64,000 nt of DNA from Paenibacillus sp. (GTDB lineage: Bacteria; Bacillota; Bacilli; Paenibacillales; Paenibacillaceae): contig JAFWEX010000074.1 of the NCBI GenBank assembly GCA_017512705.1, forward strand, positions 60,418 through 124,417. The letters run 5' to 3'. Below are positions 34,370-42,282 of this stretch, one piece after another (positions within the stretch are counted from its first letter, which is position 1; each line of letters opens with the position of its first letter). Under the pieces are notes generated by a model. The model did no database searches. It saw only the letters and a list, made by a program, of their open reading frames with translations, and was not told where the DNA came from. The translations under genes were made by a program, and so were the position numbers.

Positions 34370-34421
34370 TACACATTATGAGTAGTCAAGGAATCCCATG
34401 TTAATCACTGGGGTTTGAATT

Positions 34422-34447
34422 CGAACTTATACTTCAGTATAAGTTCG
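34422..34447 (+). repeat. Perfect hairpin at the end of module copy 1
   Basis: CGAACTTATA and TATAAGTTCG form a 10-bp perfect stem around CTTCAG. There is no T-tract. A mutated version (CGATCTTATACTTCAGTATAGGTTCG) lies at 36189-36214 after copy 2, so it marks the end of each duplicated unit. It could be an operator, an mRNA-end structure, or the duplication endpoint. Confidence 0.6.
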
Positions 34448-34453
34448 GAACTG

Positions 34454-34500
34454 TGTCACACGAAGAGCTGAATTGGTGTTATACCGTGTGAAGATGAGGG
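34454..34500 (+). repeat. Leader repeat of ECF module, copy 2
   Basis: Near-identical to 31691-31738, including the TCACACG...CGTGTGA inverted repeat. It now precedes a dead sigma gene but may still supply the promoter for the secreted-protein gene at 35106. Confidence 0.7.
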
Positions 34501-34800
34501 AGTAACCATTCTGGGCAGGCTGAGTACGAAATGCAGAACTAGAACAGATCGAGATGTTGGTTAGGAGAACGAAAGAAGGGGATAAAGAGGCTTTTAATGA
34601 GACTATCAGGCACTTTGAAAAAACCTATGTAAGAAGTATCAACCTACAGTTTCTTTCTAGGCTGGGGCATACCACTATTGCCTTAATCAGATTAGAGGAA
34701 ATAAACGCTGGTTTAAGTATTCGGAGCGTTATAAGCATGTTCAAAGCTATACTCGATGGAATGAGAGTACTCTCCTAACCCAAGATTATAAGACAGCTAA
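34501..34800 (+). pseudogene. Decayed ECF sigma factor gene (copy 2)
   Basis: Aligns with the start of the intact sigma gene but begins AGTAACC where copy 1 has GGTGACC, so the start codon is lost. It has an internal deletion of about 100 bases removing region 2 (34627: CTATGT joined to AAGAAGTATCAACC), and has several frameshifts. It fades out near 34800, after the region 2/4 linker, with region 4 missing. Not translatable as a sigma factor. Confidence 0.85.
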
Positions 34801-34825
34801 CAACGTAGGAAAAACATGTTGAAGT

Positions 34826-35070
34826 GCACACCATACAGTGTTTTCCAAATCAACTACCCCCCTGTAATTCAAGCTGGAGGAACGAGTTATTCTGGGAATG
34901 GTACTGAAGAGAAAGCAAGAAGTAAGTAACGGGTAGGCGAGGATTTGGTAGAAAAACAGGTATTACAGCTGCGGTGTTAGCTTCAGTGATTGTGTTTGGT
35001 ACCTTCGACGGCTTCCCTACGGTGAACGATCCTTCACTTCAGAAACGCTGTTCTATTCTTCAAAATTCAG
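34826..35070 (+). pseudogene. Decayed anti-sigma gene (copy 2) with large internal deletion
   Basis: Begins with ACACCATACAGTGTTTTCCAAATCAACTA, the counterpart of the anti-sigma start. At about 35007 it jumps from GGTACCTTC (matching 32511-32519) to GACGGCTTCCC (matching 33237), an internal deletion of some 720 bases that removes nearly the whole extracytoplasmic domain. Several frameshifts as well. Confidence 0.85.
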
Positions 35071-35105
35071 TAGTTTAATCATGAAAAGAAAAGAGGATGA
35101 AAAAC

Positions 35106-36134
35106 ATGACAAAGATGACAACCAAAATAATTCTGCCCATTCTAGGTGGGATGCTATTGTTCGGGGCGACTGCAGTCCCGAATGGGGGTGTGCTATATGC
35201 AGCTCCAAAGGAAGATAGCAGTACCACTAAGGCTATCGATGCTCAACAAGAGGCTCTGGAAATCGCTAAAGCCAAAATCAAGGAGATTACCGGAAATGAT
35301 TATGAGGTTGTTTTCGCTGGAAAAGACCAAAGCACTATGATTTTCAAAACCAAAAACAATAAATCTGACAGTATTCTAGTATCCTCCAAGGGTGAGATTG
35401 CGCATTTATCTCTAACCTTCAGCTACAATGATCTGAAAGAGACAAAGCTACAGGAGAAGCTGGACAAGGCATGGACCGAGCTGTTCCCGAATGAAGACGA
35501 ACCGCTGCAAAATGTCACTGTTAATATGTTTACAGGCTTTGCTACTGAGGTGAAGGCTTCAAATTCCAAGGGGATGATCGCTTTGAAGGACGGAAAGCTG
35601 TCGTATGGGGGCTGGTATGCTATGGAGAAGGAGATATCACCTGATGCGCTCGAGGCAGCAGATCAAGTCTTAAAACGCATTGGCAAAGGGCTTACCAAAA
35701 CCGGACGGGACTTAAAGGTCGTAGTAAAGAGACCGGGCGAATCATCGGTGTATGGTTTCGAATATACTACGAACAAGGGAAAGGTACGGATTGATATTGA
35801 GGAGAAATCGCTCGTACCGGTAAGAATTAGCATGGATGAGAACATCCTGTCAAACGGCAAGAAAGAAGATTATGAAGCCGAGCAAAAGAAGATCAATAGC
35901 CTCGATATCAACAAATTGGGGAAAGCAGCAAAACAAGAGGCCGAGACTATTATGAAGCTGGACCTGAGCGGGTACAACGTTGCAAAAAGTAAATATCAAA
36001 ATGATGTACTTGTCTTTTCCAAGAAGGGAGCGTCAGATGTACAAGTTAGTTTCACCGGAAATGGCTCTTTCCACACGTTCTTAATCTCGAAATACAACAG
36101 CATTGTGCTACCTACAGACCCTGTAAAGCTATGA
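35106..36134 (+). CDS. Secreted protein of the ECF module, copy 2
   Basis: 342 residues, a close paralogue of the protein at 33338. The differences (about 40) are scattered and mostly conservative, and the frame has no stop or shift, although the sigma and anti-sigma genes ahead of it are ruined. It keeps the signal peptide (ILPILGGMLLFGATAV, cleavage near L-Y-A-A) and the paired LDLSGYNV-type segments. ATG 35106 follows an AAGAGGA site. The intact frame suggests selection to retain it, with transcription from the duplicated leader at 34454 or from copy 1's sigma factor. Confidence 0.7.
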   Translation: MTKMTTKIILPILGGMLLFGATAVPNGGVLYAAPKEDSSTTKAIDAQQEALEIAKAKIKEITGNDYEVVFAGKDQSTMIFKTKNNKSDSILVSSKGEIAHLSLTFSYNDLKETKLQEKLDKAWTELFPNEDEPLQNVTVNMFTGFATEVKASNSKGMIALKDGKLSYGGWYAMEKEISPDALEAADQVLKRIGKGLTKTGRDLKVVVKRPGESSVYGFEYTTNKGKVRIDIEEKSLVPVRISMDENILSNGKKEDYEAEQKKINSLDINKLGKAAKQEAETIMKLDLSGYNVAKSKYQNDVLVFSKKGASDVQVSFTGNGSFHTFLISKYNSIVLPTDPVKL

Positions 36135-36273
36135 TACACATTTAATGAGTTGTCAAGGAATCCCATGTTAATCACTGTGGTTGGGATTCGATCTTATACT
36201 TCAGTATAGGTTCGGAAATAGCGGGCCGTTTCTAGATCAACTCTTCATAGTATGTTGCTTATCCATTGTTTTG

Positions 36274-36315
36274 TGGCACCCTTTTCGGATTCCGAGGAGG
36301 GTGCCATATTTATGT
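36274..36315 (+). terminator. Probable terminator upstream of helicase gene
   Basis: TGGCACCC pairs with GGGTGCCA, with inner CGG/CCG pairs, followed by a weak T-rich tail (ATATTTATGTTTGTTT). The rest of 36135-36459 holds the copy-2 hairpin and no supported gene. Confidence 0.45.
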
Positions 36316-36459
36316 TTGTTTCCTTGATCAAACAACGCATGAAATATTTCACGCGCTGGACGATAATAGAGTAGAGACCTATTTTACCAATACCAATCAA
36401 TATGTACTAAGATTACCACTACATATCCACAACGATCCTAACATTTACGAGGTGTATCC

Positions 36460-39400
36460 ATGAAACAAGGCATATATGAACAGCTTATTAACACCATCAC
36501 CAGGCAGGAGATTTCTGCGCTCGATCCGGATGTGTATAACATTGGGACGGAGAAGTTGGATGCGGAGGAAGCACGTAAGCTACTGTCCACGTATTTGGCG
36601 GCCGTGACTCGACGAGCGCTCAAGATTGTGCGGGAACAGACAGAAGATAAATCGGCAGTGTTGGAGCAGATTCGAACGTGTAATGAGATTATTGCCACTC
36701 TGAAAGGCACGCTGGGAGAAGAAGAGTACAGCGAGTTACAACTGGACGAGCAAGGAGAGGTGCTGACGCATGTGTATTCCAAACTGAACAGCATCCGTGC
36801 TATTCGGGATACCAAAATCGTACGTCCAGATACGCCAATCTCCCAGAGCTCTTTATTCACAGGTGCAAAGTCCGAGCCGAGTATGTTACTGGAGCTGCAA
36901 AAGGAGATCGTGACAGCCGATCGGATCGACTGGTTGGTGTCATTTATCAAGTTCAGTGGGCTTCGCCTTCTGCTGGACCAGCTTCAACAATTCACGGCGG
37001 GTGGCGGGAAGCTGCGGATTATCACGACCACATATATGGAAGCAACCGACCTCAAAGCGATTACCGAACTTAGCAAATTACCGAACACCGAAATCCAGAT
37101 TTCGTATGATACCAAGGTCACCCGGCTGCACGCCAAAACATACATTTTTCACCGTGACACTGGATTCACCACCGCCTATGTCGGCTCTTCCAATCTATCC
37201 AACCCGGCGTTGACCAGTGGTATGGAGTGGAACCTCAAGGTGACAGAGAAGGATTCACTCGATGTGCTGCGCAAGATCGAAGCGACCTTCGAGAGTTATT
37301 GGAATGACCGCGAATTTACGAGATACATCCCAGAGGATCAGGAGCATGAAGCACAGTTGAGAGCGGCTCTGAATCGTAAAAAAGATCAGTCCAACCACTT
37401 TCACCTCGATATCCAGCCCTATGATTATCAAAAGGAAGTGCTGGAACAGCTCGACGCCGAGCGTACGCTGTATGGACGAAACCGTAATCTGATCGTCGCC
37501 GCCACAGGCGTTGGCAAAACGGTCATCTCTGCTTTCGATTACAAGCGATTCCGCGCCAGCTCTGGGGGAGCCAAGCTCCTTTTTGTCGCACATCGGGAAG
37601 AGATTTTGAAGCAAAGTCGGGACACCTTCCGGTATATCTTGAAGGATATGAATTTTGGAGAGCTGCATGTCGGGAGTCACCGGGCGGAGGCTTTGGAGCA
37701 TCTGTTTGTCAGCATACAGAGTCTGAACTCCATGAAGCTAACAGAGATCACGAGCCCAGACTATTACGATTACATCATTGTGGATGAATTCCATCATGCT
37801 GCTGCGCCTTCGTACCAGAAGCTGTTGTCCCACTATGAACCACAAATTCTGCTTGGACTTACTGCAACACCGGAACGGATGGATGGCAAAGACATTACCG
37901 CCTACTTCGAGCATACGATTGCGGCTGAGATCCGTCTGACGGATGCTATTGATCGAAAGCTGCTGAGTCCGTTTCAATATTTTGGTGTCACCGATACTGT
38001 CGATCTGTCCCAGGTGAAGTGGTCGCGCAAAGGCTATGACCTGAATGAATTAGAGAAACTGTACACCCATAACAAAATTCGAGCCAACCAGATCATGCAG
38101 AGCCTGAACCGCTATGTAACCGATCTGGATGAGGTGAAAGGACTTGGTTTCTGCGTAGGGGTGGATCATGCGTTGTATATGGCTAAAGTTTTCAACGAAG
38201 CTGGTATTCCATCGATAGCGTTGCATGGCGGGTCGAGCGAGCAGGAGCGTCATTCTGCGAAAGGACAATTGGTGAACGGGGAACTCCGCATGATCTTTGT
38301 CGTGGATCTGTACAATGAAGGTGTGGATATTCCTGAGGTGAACACCATTCTGTTCCTGCGTCCTACCGAGAGTCTGACCGTATTCTTGCAACAGTTGGGA
38401 CGTGGACTACGGATGGCGGAGGGCAAAGAATGTCTGACTGTACTCGATTTCATCGGGCAAGCGCATCAGGAGTACAGATACCAGGATAAATTCCGCGCTC
38501 TGATCGGTGCGACCAAACATTCCATCTCGTACTACGTCGAGAACGGATTTTCGAACCTGCCTCGTGGCACTTTTATTCAATTGGAAAAGCAGGCGAAGGA
38601 TTACGTGATGCGTAATCTGAAGCAGATGAGTCGTAATCGGAAAGCGCTGATCCAGAAGCTGCAAACGTTCCAGCAAGACACCGGATTGCCGCTGACTTTG
38701 GCTCACTTTGTAGAGCATCACGGGATGACACTGGCTGAATTCTATGGTGGACGTACGGGGAGAAGGTATTTCCGCGGCCTGTTGGCCGAAGCCGGATTAA
38801 CCGAGCCAGTAGAGGACGCGCAAGAGGAATATATCCGCAGACTTCCGTCGGTGTTGACGATTAACTCTCGAAGCTGGCTGACTTTCCTGAACGATTATAT
38901 TGAAAAAGGTAAAGAGCCTACCACTGCTGATGAACAGCGCATGTTGATTATGTTCTATTACACCTTCCACCGCGCTGCGCCGGAGAAGTTGGGACTGAGC
39001 AGCATTGAAGAGGGTATAGAGCGCGTGCTGGCTTGTGACGCATTCCGAGCAGAGCTTGTGGATATCTTTAAATATAATCTGTCTCATCTGCGATTTGTGG
39101 ATAAAAGCAATTCCTTCCCATACACTTGTCCACTGGATATCCACTGTATGTACTCCATCGACCAAGTACTCGCTGCTTTTGGCTACTGGAATGCCGAGCA
39201 ATCACCAACGTTTCGTGAAGGCGTGAAGTATTTTGCCGACGAACAGACGGATATCTTCTTCATCACATTGAACAAATCTGACAAAGATTTCTCGCCCTCC
39301 ACACTGTATGAAGATTATGCGATCAACGAGCGCTTATTCCACTGGCAGACTCAGAGCCGGGTGTCGGAGCATACGGCTACCGCGCAGCGGTATATTCATC

Positions 39401-39597
39401 ACCGGGAGACAGGCAACCGAATTGCCCTGTTCGTGCGGGAGTATAAGGAGGAGCATGGCTATACGTCTCCATTTGTCTTCCTGGGTGAAGCGGATTACGT
39501 GAGTCATGAGGGGAACAAACCGATGAGCTTTGTGTGGCGACTGCGTGAAGAAATGCCAGCGAAGATGGTGGTGGTGGCGAATAAGTGTATTGTTTGA
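36460..39597 (+). CDS. PLD-nuclease/DEAD-box helicase fusion with DUF3427-like C-terminus
   Basis: 1045 residues. ATG 36460 follows GAGGTG. Order: helical N-terminus (1-130); phospholipase-D-type nuclease domain (about 140-290) with one HxK motif in RLHAKTYIF (about 224) and GSSNLS (about 243); superfamily 2 helicase with Walker A ATGVGKT (about 347), DEFHHA (about 441), LTATPER (about 466) and QQLGRGLRM (about 643); then about 370 residues of DUF3427-like domain. Only one HKD half-site is present, so the nuclease probably works as a dimer. This architecture is known but poorly characterised. The neighbours (a second PLD-helicase, a NERD-helicase) suggest phage defence or DNA repair. GC-rich relative to the toxin locus. 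Confidence 0.88.
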   Translation: MKQGIYEQLINTITRQEISALDPDVYNIGTEKLDAEEARKLLSTYLAAVTRRALKIVREQTEDKSAVLEQIRTCNEIIATLKGTLGEEEYSELQLDEQGEVLTHVYSKLNSIRAIRDTKIVRPDTPISQSSLFTGAKSEPSMLLELQKEIVTADRIDWLVSFIKFSGLRLLLDQLQQFTAGGGKLRIITTTYMEATDLKAITELSKLPNTEIQISYDTKVTRLHAKTYIFHRDTGFTTAYVGSSNLSNPALTSGMEWNLKVTEKDSLDVLRKIEATFESYWNDREFTRYIPEDQEHEAQLRAALNRKKDQSNHFHLDIQPYDYQKEVLEQLDAERTLYGRNRNLIVAATGVGKTVISAFDYKRFRASSGGAKLLFVAHREEILKQSRDTFRYILKDMNFGELHVGSHRAEALEHLFVSIQSLNSMKLTEITSPDYYDYIIVDEFHHAAAPSYQKLLSHYEPQILLGLTATPERMDGKDITAYFEHTIAAEIRLTDAIDRKLLSPFQYFGVTDTVDLSQVKWSRKGYDLNELEKLYTHNKIRANQIMQSLNRYVTDLDEVKGLGFCVGVDHALYMAKVFNEAGIPSIALHGGSSEQERHSAKGQLVNGELRMIFVVDLYNEGVDIPEVNTILFLRPTESLTVFLQQLGRGLRMAEGKECLTVLDFIGQAHQEYRYQDKFRALIGATKHSISYYVENGFSNLPRGTFIQLEKQAKDYVMRNLKQMSRNRKALIQKLQTFQQDTGLPLTLAHFVEHHGMTLAEFYGGRTGRRYFRGLLAEAGLTEPVEDAQEEYIRRLPSVLTINSRSWLTFLNDYIEKGKEPTTADEQRMLIMFYYTFHRAAPEKLGLSSIEEGIERVLACDAFRAELVDIFKYNLSHLRFVDKSNSFPYTCPLDIHCMYSIDQVLAAFGYWNAEQSPTFREGVKYFADEQTDIFFITLNKSDKDFSPSTLYEDYAINERLFHWQTQSRVSEHTATAQRYIHHRETGNRIALFVREYKEEHGYTSPFVFLGEADYVSHEGNKPMSFVWRLREEMPAKMVVVANKCIV

Positions 39598-39707
39598 GAA
39601 GTATGGAATGGTCAGCCTACTGTCAACAGTAGGTTTACCAATTATAATTACTCATAATTGATCTAATGTAACATATAGAGATAGTAATGAGAAAGGAGAG
39701 GAAAGTT

Positions 39708-40028
39708 ATGAGAAATGGAGACGTGTATAAATCCAGTGGTAGACAAGGGAATTATAAGTTCTGGATTATCATTGGATTTATATTGGTTTTGCTTGCCATA
39801 ACAAACCCCAGTAAAGATGACTTTGTAAAATGGGTTGTAAATTCATCAATAGAAGAGTCAAGTAATGAATGGGTGAATGCAGGAATCAGTCTGCTTGGAG
39901 GTCCAGTTATTAACGGAGTAACTACACAACAAGATCTAGTATTCGTTTCTATTTTTAAAATGGAACTTGGATTAGAAACAACCTCGGTAGTCGGTTTTGG
40001 AAAAAGATTTTTTATTAGGCTACCTTAA
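39708..40028 (+). CDS. Small membrane-anchored protein, DUF4359-like
   Basis: 106 residues. One N-terminal membrane helix (about 15-34, FWIIIGFILVLLAIT) is followed by the conserved-looking TNPSKDDFVKWVV, then G-x-x-x-x-x-G-V-T-T-Q-Q-D-L-V-F-V-S-I-F-K-M-E and a final V-G-F-G-K-R-F-F. This pattern resembles the DUF4359 family of small exported or membrane proteins. ATG 39708 follows GGAGAGG by 7 bases; the upstream ATG 39687 is less well placed. No known function. It sits between two helicase units without an obvious operon link. Confidence 0.6.
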   Translation: MRNGDVYKSSGRQGNYKFWIIIGFILVLLAITNPSKDDFVKWVVNSSIEESSNEWVNAGISLLGGPVINGVTTQQDLVFVSIFKMELGLETTSVVGFGKRFFIRLP

Positions 40029-40282
40029 CTGAATTGAATGTAATGTACTACTGTCAAACGAATTGGAAGATTATACGTGAAGTATTTTTTAACATGTTGA
40101 TGATTGTAATTACAGATTGTGAATGAACTTCTGGTGCAGACAAGAAAGAGAATATCGTAACAAGTATCGTAACAAATGAGTTGATACATATACCTTGTTG
40201 AAAATGACAAGGGTGATGTGGGTTGGGTATGGAGTAGTATGATTATTGCAGCGAAATAAAGGCTGTTTGAGTGTACTTAATA
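40029..40282. other. Intergenic region without recognised gene
   Basis: AT-rich, no ORF with a plausible ribosome site. The only notable feature is a short direct repeat TATCGTAACAA (40154-40175, two copies). Confidence 0.5.
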
Positions 40283-40330
40283 TAAAAAGGAAAACCAAAG
40301 GCAGAGCGGATCTATGTCACTCTGCCTTTG
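40283..40330 (-). terminator. Terminator of the XRE regulator gene
   Basis: CAAAGGCAGAG pairs perfectly with CTCTGCCTTTG (11 bp). On the minus strand the stem is followed by GTTTTCCTTTTTA, so it serves the regulator gene ending at 40353. Confidence 0.75.
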
Positions 40331-40352
40331 AACGTTACATATTTTCTAGGGT

Positions 40353-40694
40353 TCATTTTAGAATCTCGCGTATCACATTTTTGGCTAAATGAATACTATC
40401 GGGATTAGCTTCTCTCAGCATAGCAACAATCTCTTGAATTATTATTTCGGATTCTGTAAATTGATACTCTTCATCAACATATGCGAATAATTGAATTAAA
40501 TTTACATCAAGAGACTCGGCTATCTTTGCTAAGTTCACCAAAGATACGTTCTTTTCACCACGTTCAATCTGACCTATGTATGAAAAATGAAATCCACCTT
40601 TTTCTCCGAGGGATTCCTGTGAATACCCTCTTTCTTTGCGTAGTGCACGAATTCTGGCTCCGACTAATTTCAAAACTTCTCTGTCCTCGTTCAC
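40353..40694 (-). CDS. XRE-family transcriptional regulator
   Basis: 113 residues. The HTH_3 domain spans about 12-66 (R-I-R-A-L-R-K-E-R-G-Y-S-Q-E-S-L-G, then S-Y-I-G-Q-I-E-R-G-E-K-N-V-S-L), followed by a short helical tail (about 75-113). GTG 40694 is chosen because GAGGTG lies 6 bases upstream on the minus strand; TTG 40727 extends it by 11 residues. It is transcribed away from the HEPN-like gene, with about 140 bases between them, the usual arrangement for a regulator controlling itself and its neighbour. Similar small XRE proteins often control toxin or defence genes. Confidence 0.8.
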   Translation of the reverse strand: MNEDREVLKLVGARIRALRKERGYSQESLGEKGGFHFSYIGQIERGEKNVSLVNLAKIAESLDVNLIQLFAYVDEEYQFTESEIIIQEIVAMLREANPDSIHLAKNVIREILK

Positions 40695-40798
40695 GGTATT
40701 CACCTCTATGTTCAAAAGTGTAGTCAAGTTTCCTAAAGGTAAACACCAAACGAAGAATACAAAATTATAATTTGATTACTATAAGTATCATTTTGTTG

Positions 40799-40804
40799 TA
40801 TAAT
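40799..40804 (+). promoter_or_regulatory. -10 element upstream of the HEPN-like gene
   Basis: Perfect TATAAT 30 bases before ATG 40834. No good -35 at 16-18 bases (nearest TTGATT at 40772, spacing 21), so an activator may be needed. Confidence 0.45.
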
Positions 40805-40833
40805 ATTGGTATTAACTCATTGGAGGGATGACA

Positions 40834-41355
40834 ATGGCAAGAAATCGGTCCATTACCGAGGCGTATTGTAATCACCAATTCGATTGTACTCCACGTTTTC
40901 AAGAATGCTATGGCTCTATACAACAATCCGTGTCTGGACATAATCCAGAGGAATACGCTCTGCGAAATACAATATTGGATTATCAGCAGCATTCGAGATA
41001 TCACATTAAACTTGCCAAAATCATGCATAGCCACAATCAGTTTCAAGCCTGTCTGATCCTCTGCGATTGGGCACTTACCTCAATGATAAAGGCGTTATAT
41101 ATTCAAAAGTATTATGCAGTGAATCCTCCGAAAGAAGTCACCATGAATGAGATTTTACCTTTAATTCATACAGATATTGAACCTGGATTAGATATTGCTT
41201 TATTCATCGGTACGATTCGACATATGTCCTCCATAGAAGAGTTTAACCAGGAACAGACTCTAAAACCACACAACATCAAGAAGCTGCTTCAACGAACAGA
41301 AGAAATACTAATGGAGTTAGAGAATCGATTGAATGATGAAATAGCTTTGAATTAA
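40834..41355 (+). CDS. HEPN-like helical protein
   Basis: 173 residues, all-helical. The central F-Q-A-C-L-I-L-C-D-W-A-L-T-S-M-I-K-A-L-Y-I, the Y-x-V-N-P-P-K turn and the last helix resemble HEPN proteins, where a first pair of helices packs on a substrate cavity. The R-x4-6-H catalytic motif of HEPN RNases is not clearly visible (the nearest is I-R-H-M near 130), so it may be inactive or binding-only. ATG 40834 is 6 bases after GGAGGG; ATG 40828 touches it. It is divergent from a XRE regulator and followed by a short unknown gene 29 bases later. Confidence 0.5.
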   Translation: MARNRSITEAYCNHQFDCTPRFQECYGSIQQSVSGHNPEEYALRNTILDYQQHSRYHIKLAKIMHSHNQFQACLILCDWALTSMIKALYIQKYYAVNPPKEVTMNEILPLIHTDIEPGLDIALFIGTIRHMSSIEEFNQEQTLKPHNIKKLLQRTEEILMELENRLNDEIALN

Positions 41356-41384
41356 TCTATAGATTCAAGGACTGGGGGATTGAA

Positions 41385-41771
41385 ATGGGAAAGTATGTAT
41401 CTGTAAGAGGTTGGTTAGAGTGTGATGAGAGCACAATCAATGAAGTGAAAAAGATACGCGATGATTTCACAGCGAATTACAATGAAGGTTTACTGGATGA
41501 GGATAAATTGGAACTGTACCAGTCAGGCTGGACGTTTCCCGAGAAACAAATCAATTGGACAGCGTATGTTTTTTATGGGGCAGATATCAGAGAGTATCAT
41601 CTTGATTTTATTGATTTTATGAAGAAACAGCTTTCTGAGATGGCTAATATTCCGGATTTAACCGGATATTTCTTGATAGATGATCATGATGGAGATTATC
41701 ATTTATGCTGGCAGATAAGTGATAATAAGATTATTGAAAGTGAACAGGAGAATATCGTATTCAACAAATAA
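41385..41771 (+). CDS. Hypothetical acidic protein
   Basis: 128 residues, soluble, no membrane segment. It starts M-G-K-Y-V-S-V-R-G-W-L-E-C-D-E and later has W-T-A-Y-V-F-Y-G-A-D-I-R-E-Y and L-T-G-Y-F-L-I-D-D-H-D-G. I recognise the Y-x-S-V-R-G-W-L-E-C motif from small uncharacterised proteins often seen near toxins, which makes an immunity role possible but unproven. ATG follows a GGGGG run by 6 bases. It lies downstream of the HEPN-like gene, probably co-transcribed, and ends at a strong terminator. Confidence 0.5.
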   Translation: MGKYVSVRGWLECDESTINEVKKIRDDFTANYNEGLLDEDKLELYQSGWTFPEKQINWTAYVFYGADIREYHLDFIDFMKKQLSEMANIPDLTGYFLIDDHDGDYHLCWQISDNKIIESEQENIVFNK

Positions 41772-41784
41772 ATAAGTTAAAATC

Positions 41785-41827
41785 GAAAGCCCATTTCACT
41801 CCTTAACGAGTAGTCACGGGCTTTTTA
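41785..41827 (+). terminator. Intrinsic terminator
   Basis: AAAGCCC pairs with GGGCTTT, and inner ACTCC/GAGT extends the stem; followed by TTTACCC. It separates the HEPN unit from the MazG-helicase operon. Confidence 0.75.
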
Positions 41828-41955
41828 CCCTTCATCTGCTCCCACCACTTTACAAAATCCACCTCTCTCCATCCATAGCAAATGGTATAATGGCAAAAAG
41901 GGAGATTCTGGCGCATAGCCAGAAGGTGCTCATAGCAGAGAGGATGGTATACCAC

Positions 41956-42282
41956 ATGCCTACATACAACAAATTAGTGCGGGACAAGATTCCGCATATT
42001 ATCACATCCAGTGGTAAGGAGTGCCGGACGCGCATTCTGGACCCGGAGGAATATAAGCAAGAATTAAGAACAAAATTGAGTGAAGAGTCAGAAGAATACA
42101 TGAGTGCGGGAAGCGATCAAGAAGCACTAGAGGAACTAGCTGATATGCTCGAAGTGATTCGGGCGCTGGCAGAAGTGCATGGAGCTAATGCGGCGCAGCT
42201 GGACAAGCTGCGTGCAGATAAAGCCGAGGCGCGCGGAGGATTTCAAGAGAGAGTGTATCTAATCGATGTCGACGAAGCTTAA
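41956..42282 (+). CDS. MazG-like nucleotide pyrophosphohydrolase
   Basis: 108 residues. Begins MPTYNKLVRDKIPHII, the hallmark of the short MazG-like/phosphoribosyl-ATP pyrophosphohydrolase-type family, and has the E-E-S-E-E-Y...E-E-L-A-D-M-L-E-V metal-binding helices (about 47-75). It would hydrolyse NTPs or related nucleotides to monophosphates. ATG 41956 fits the family N-terminus; ATG 41944 adds four residues. Its last 17 bases overlap the start of a PLD-helicase gene in another frame, so the two are co-translated. The link to a nuclease-helicase suggests nucleotide control during phage infection or DNA damage; inference. Confidence 0.85.
   Translation: MPTYNKLVRDKIPHIITSSGKECRTRILDPEEYKQELRTKLSEESEEYMSAGSDQEALEELADMLEVIRALAEVHGANAAQLDKLRADKAEARGGFQERVYLIDVDEA

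Noticed and set aside
36266-36463. 65-codon ORF before the PLD-helicase
   Set aside because: It begins inside a terminator-like hairpin and overlaps the helicase's start site.
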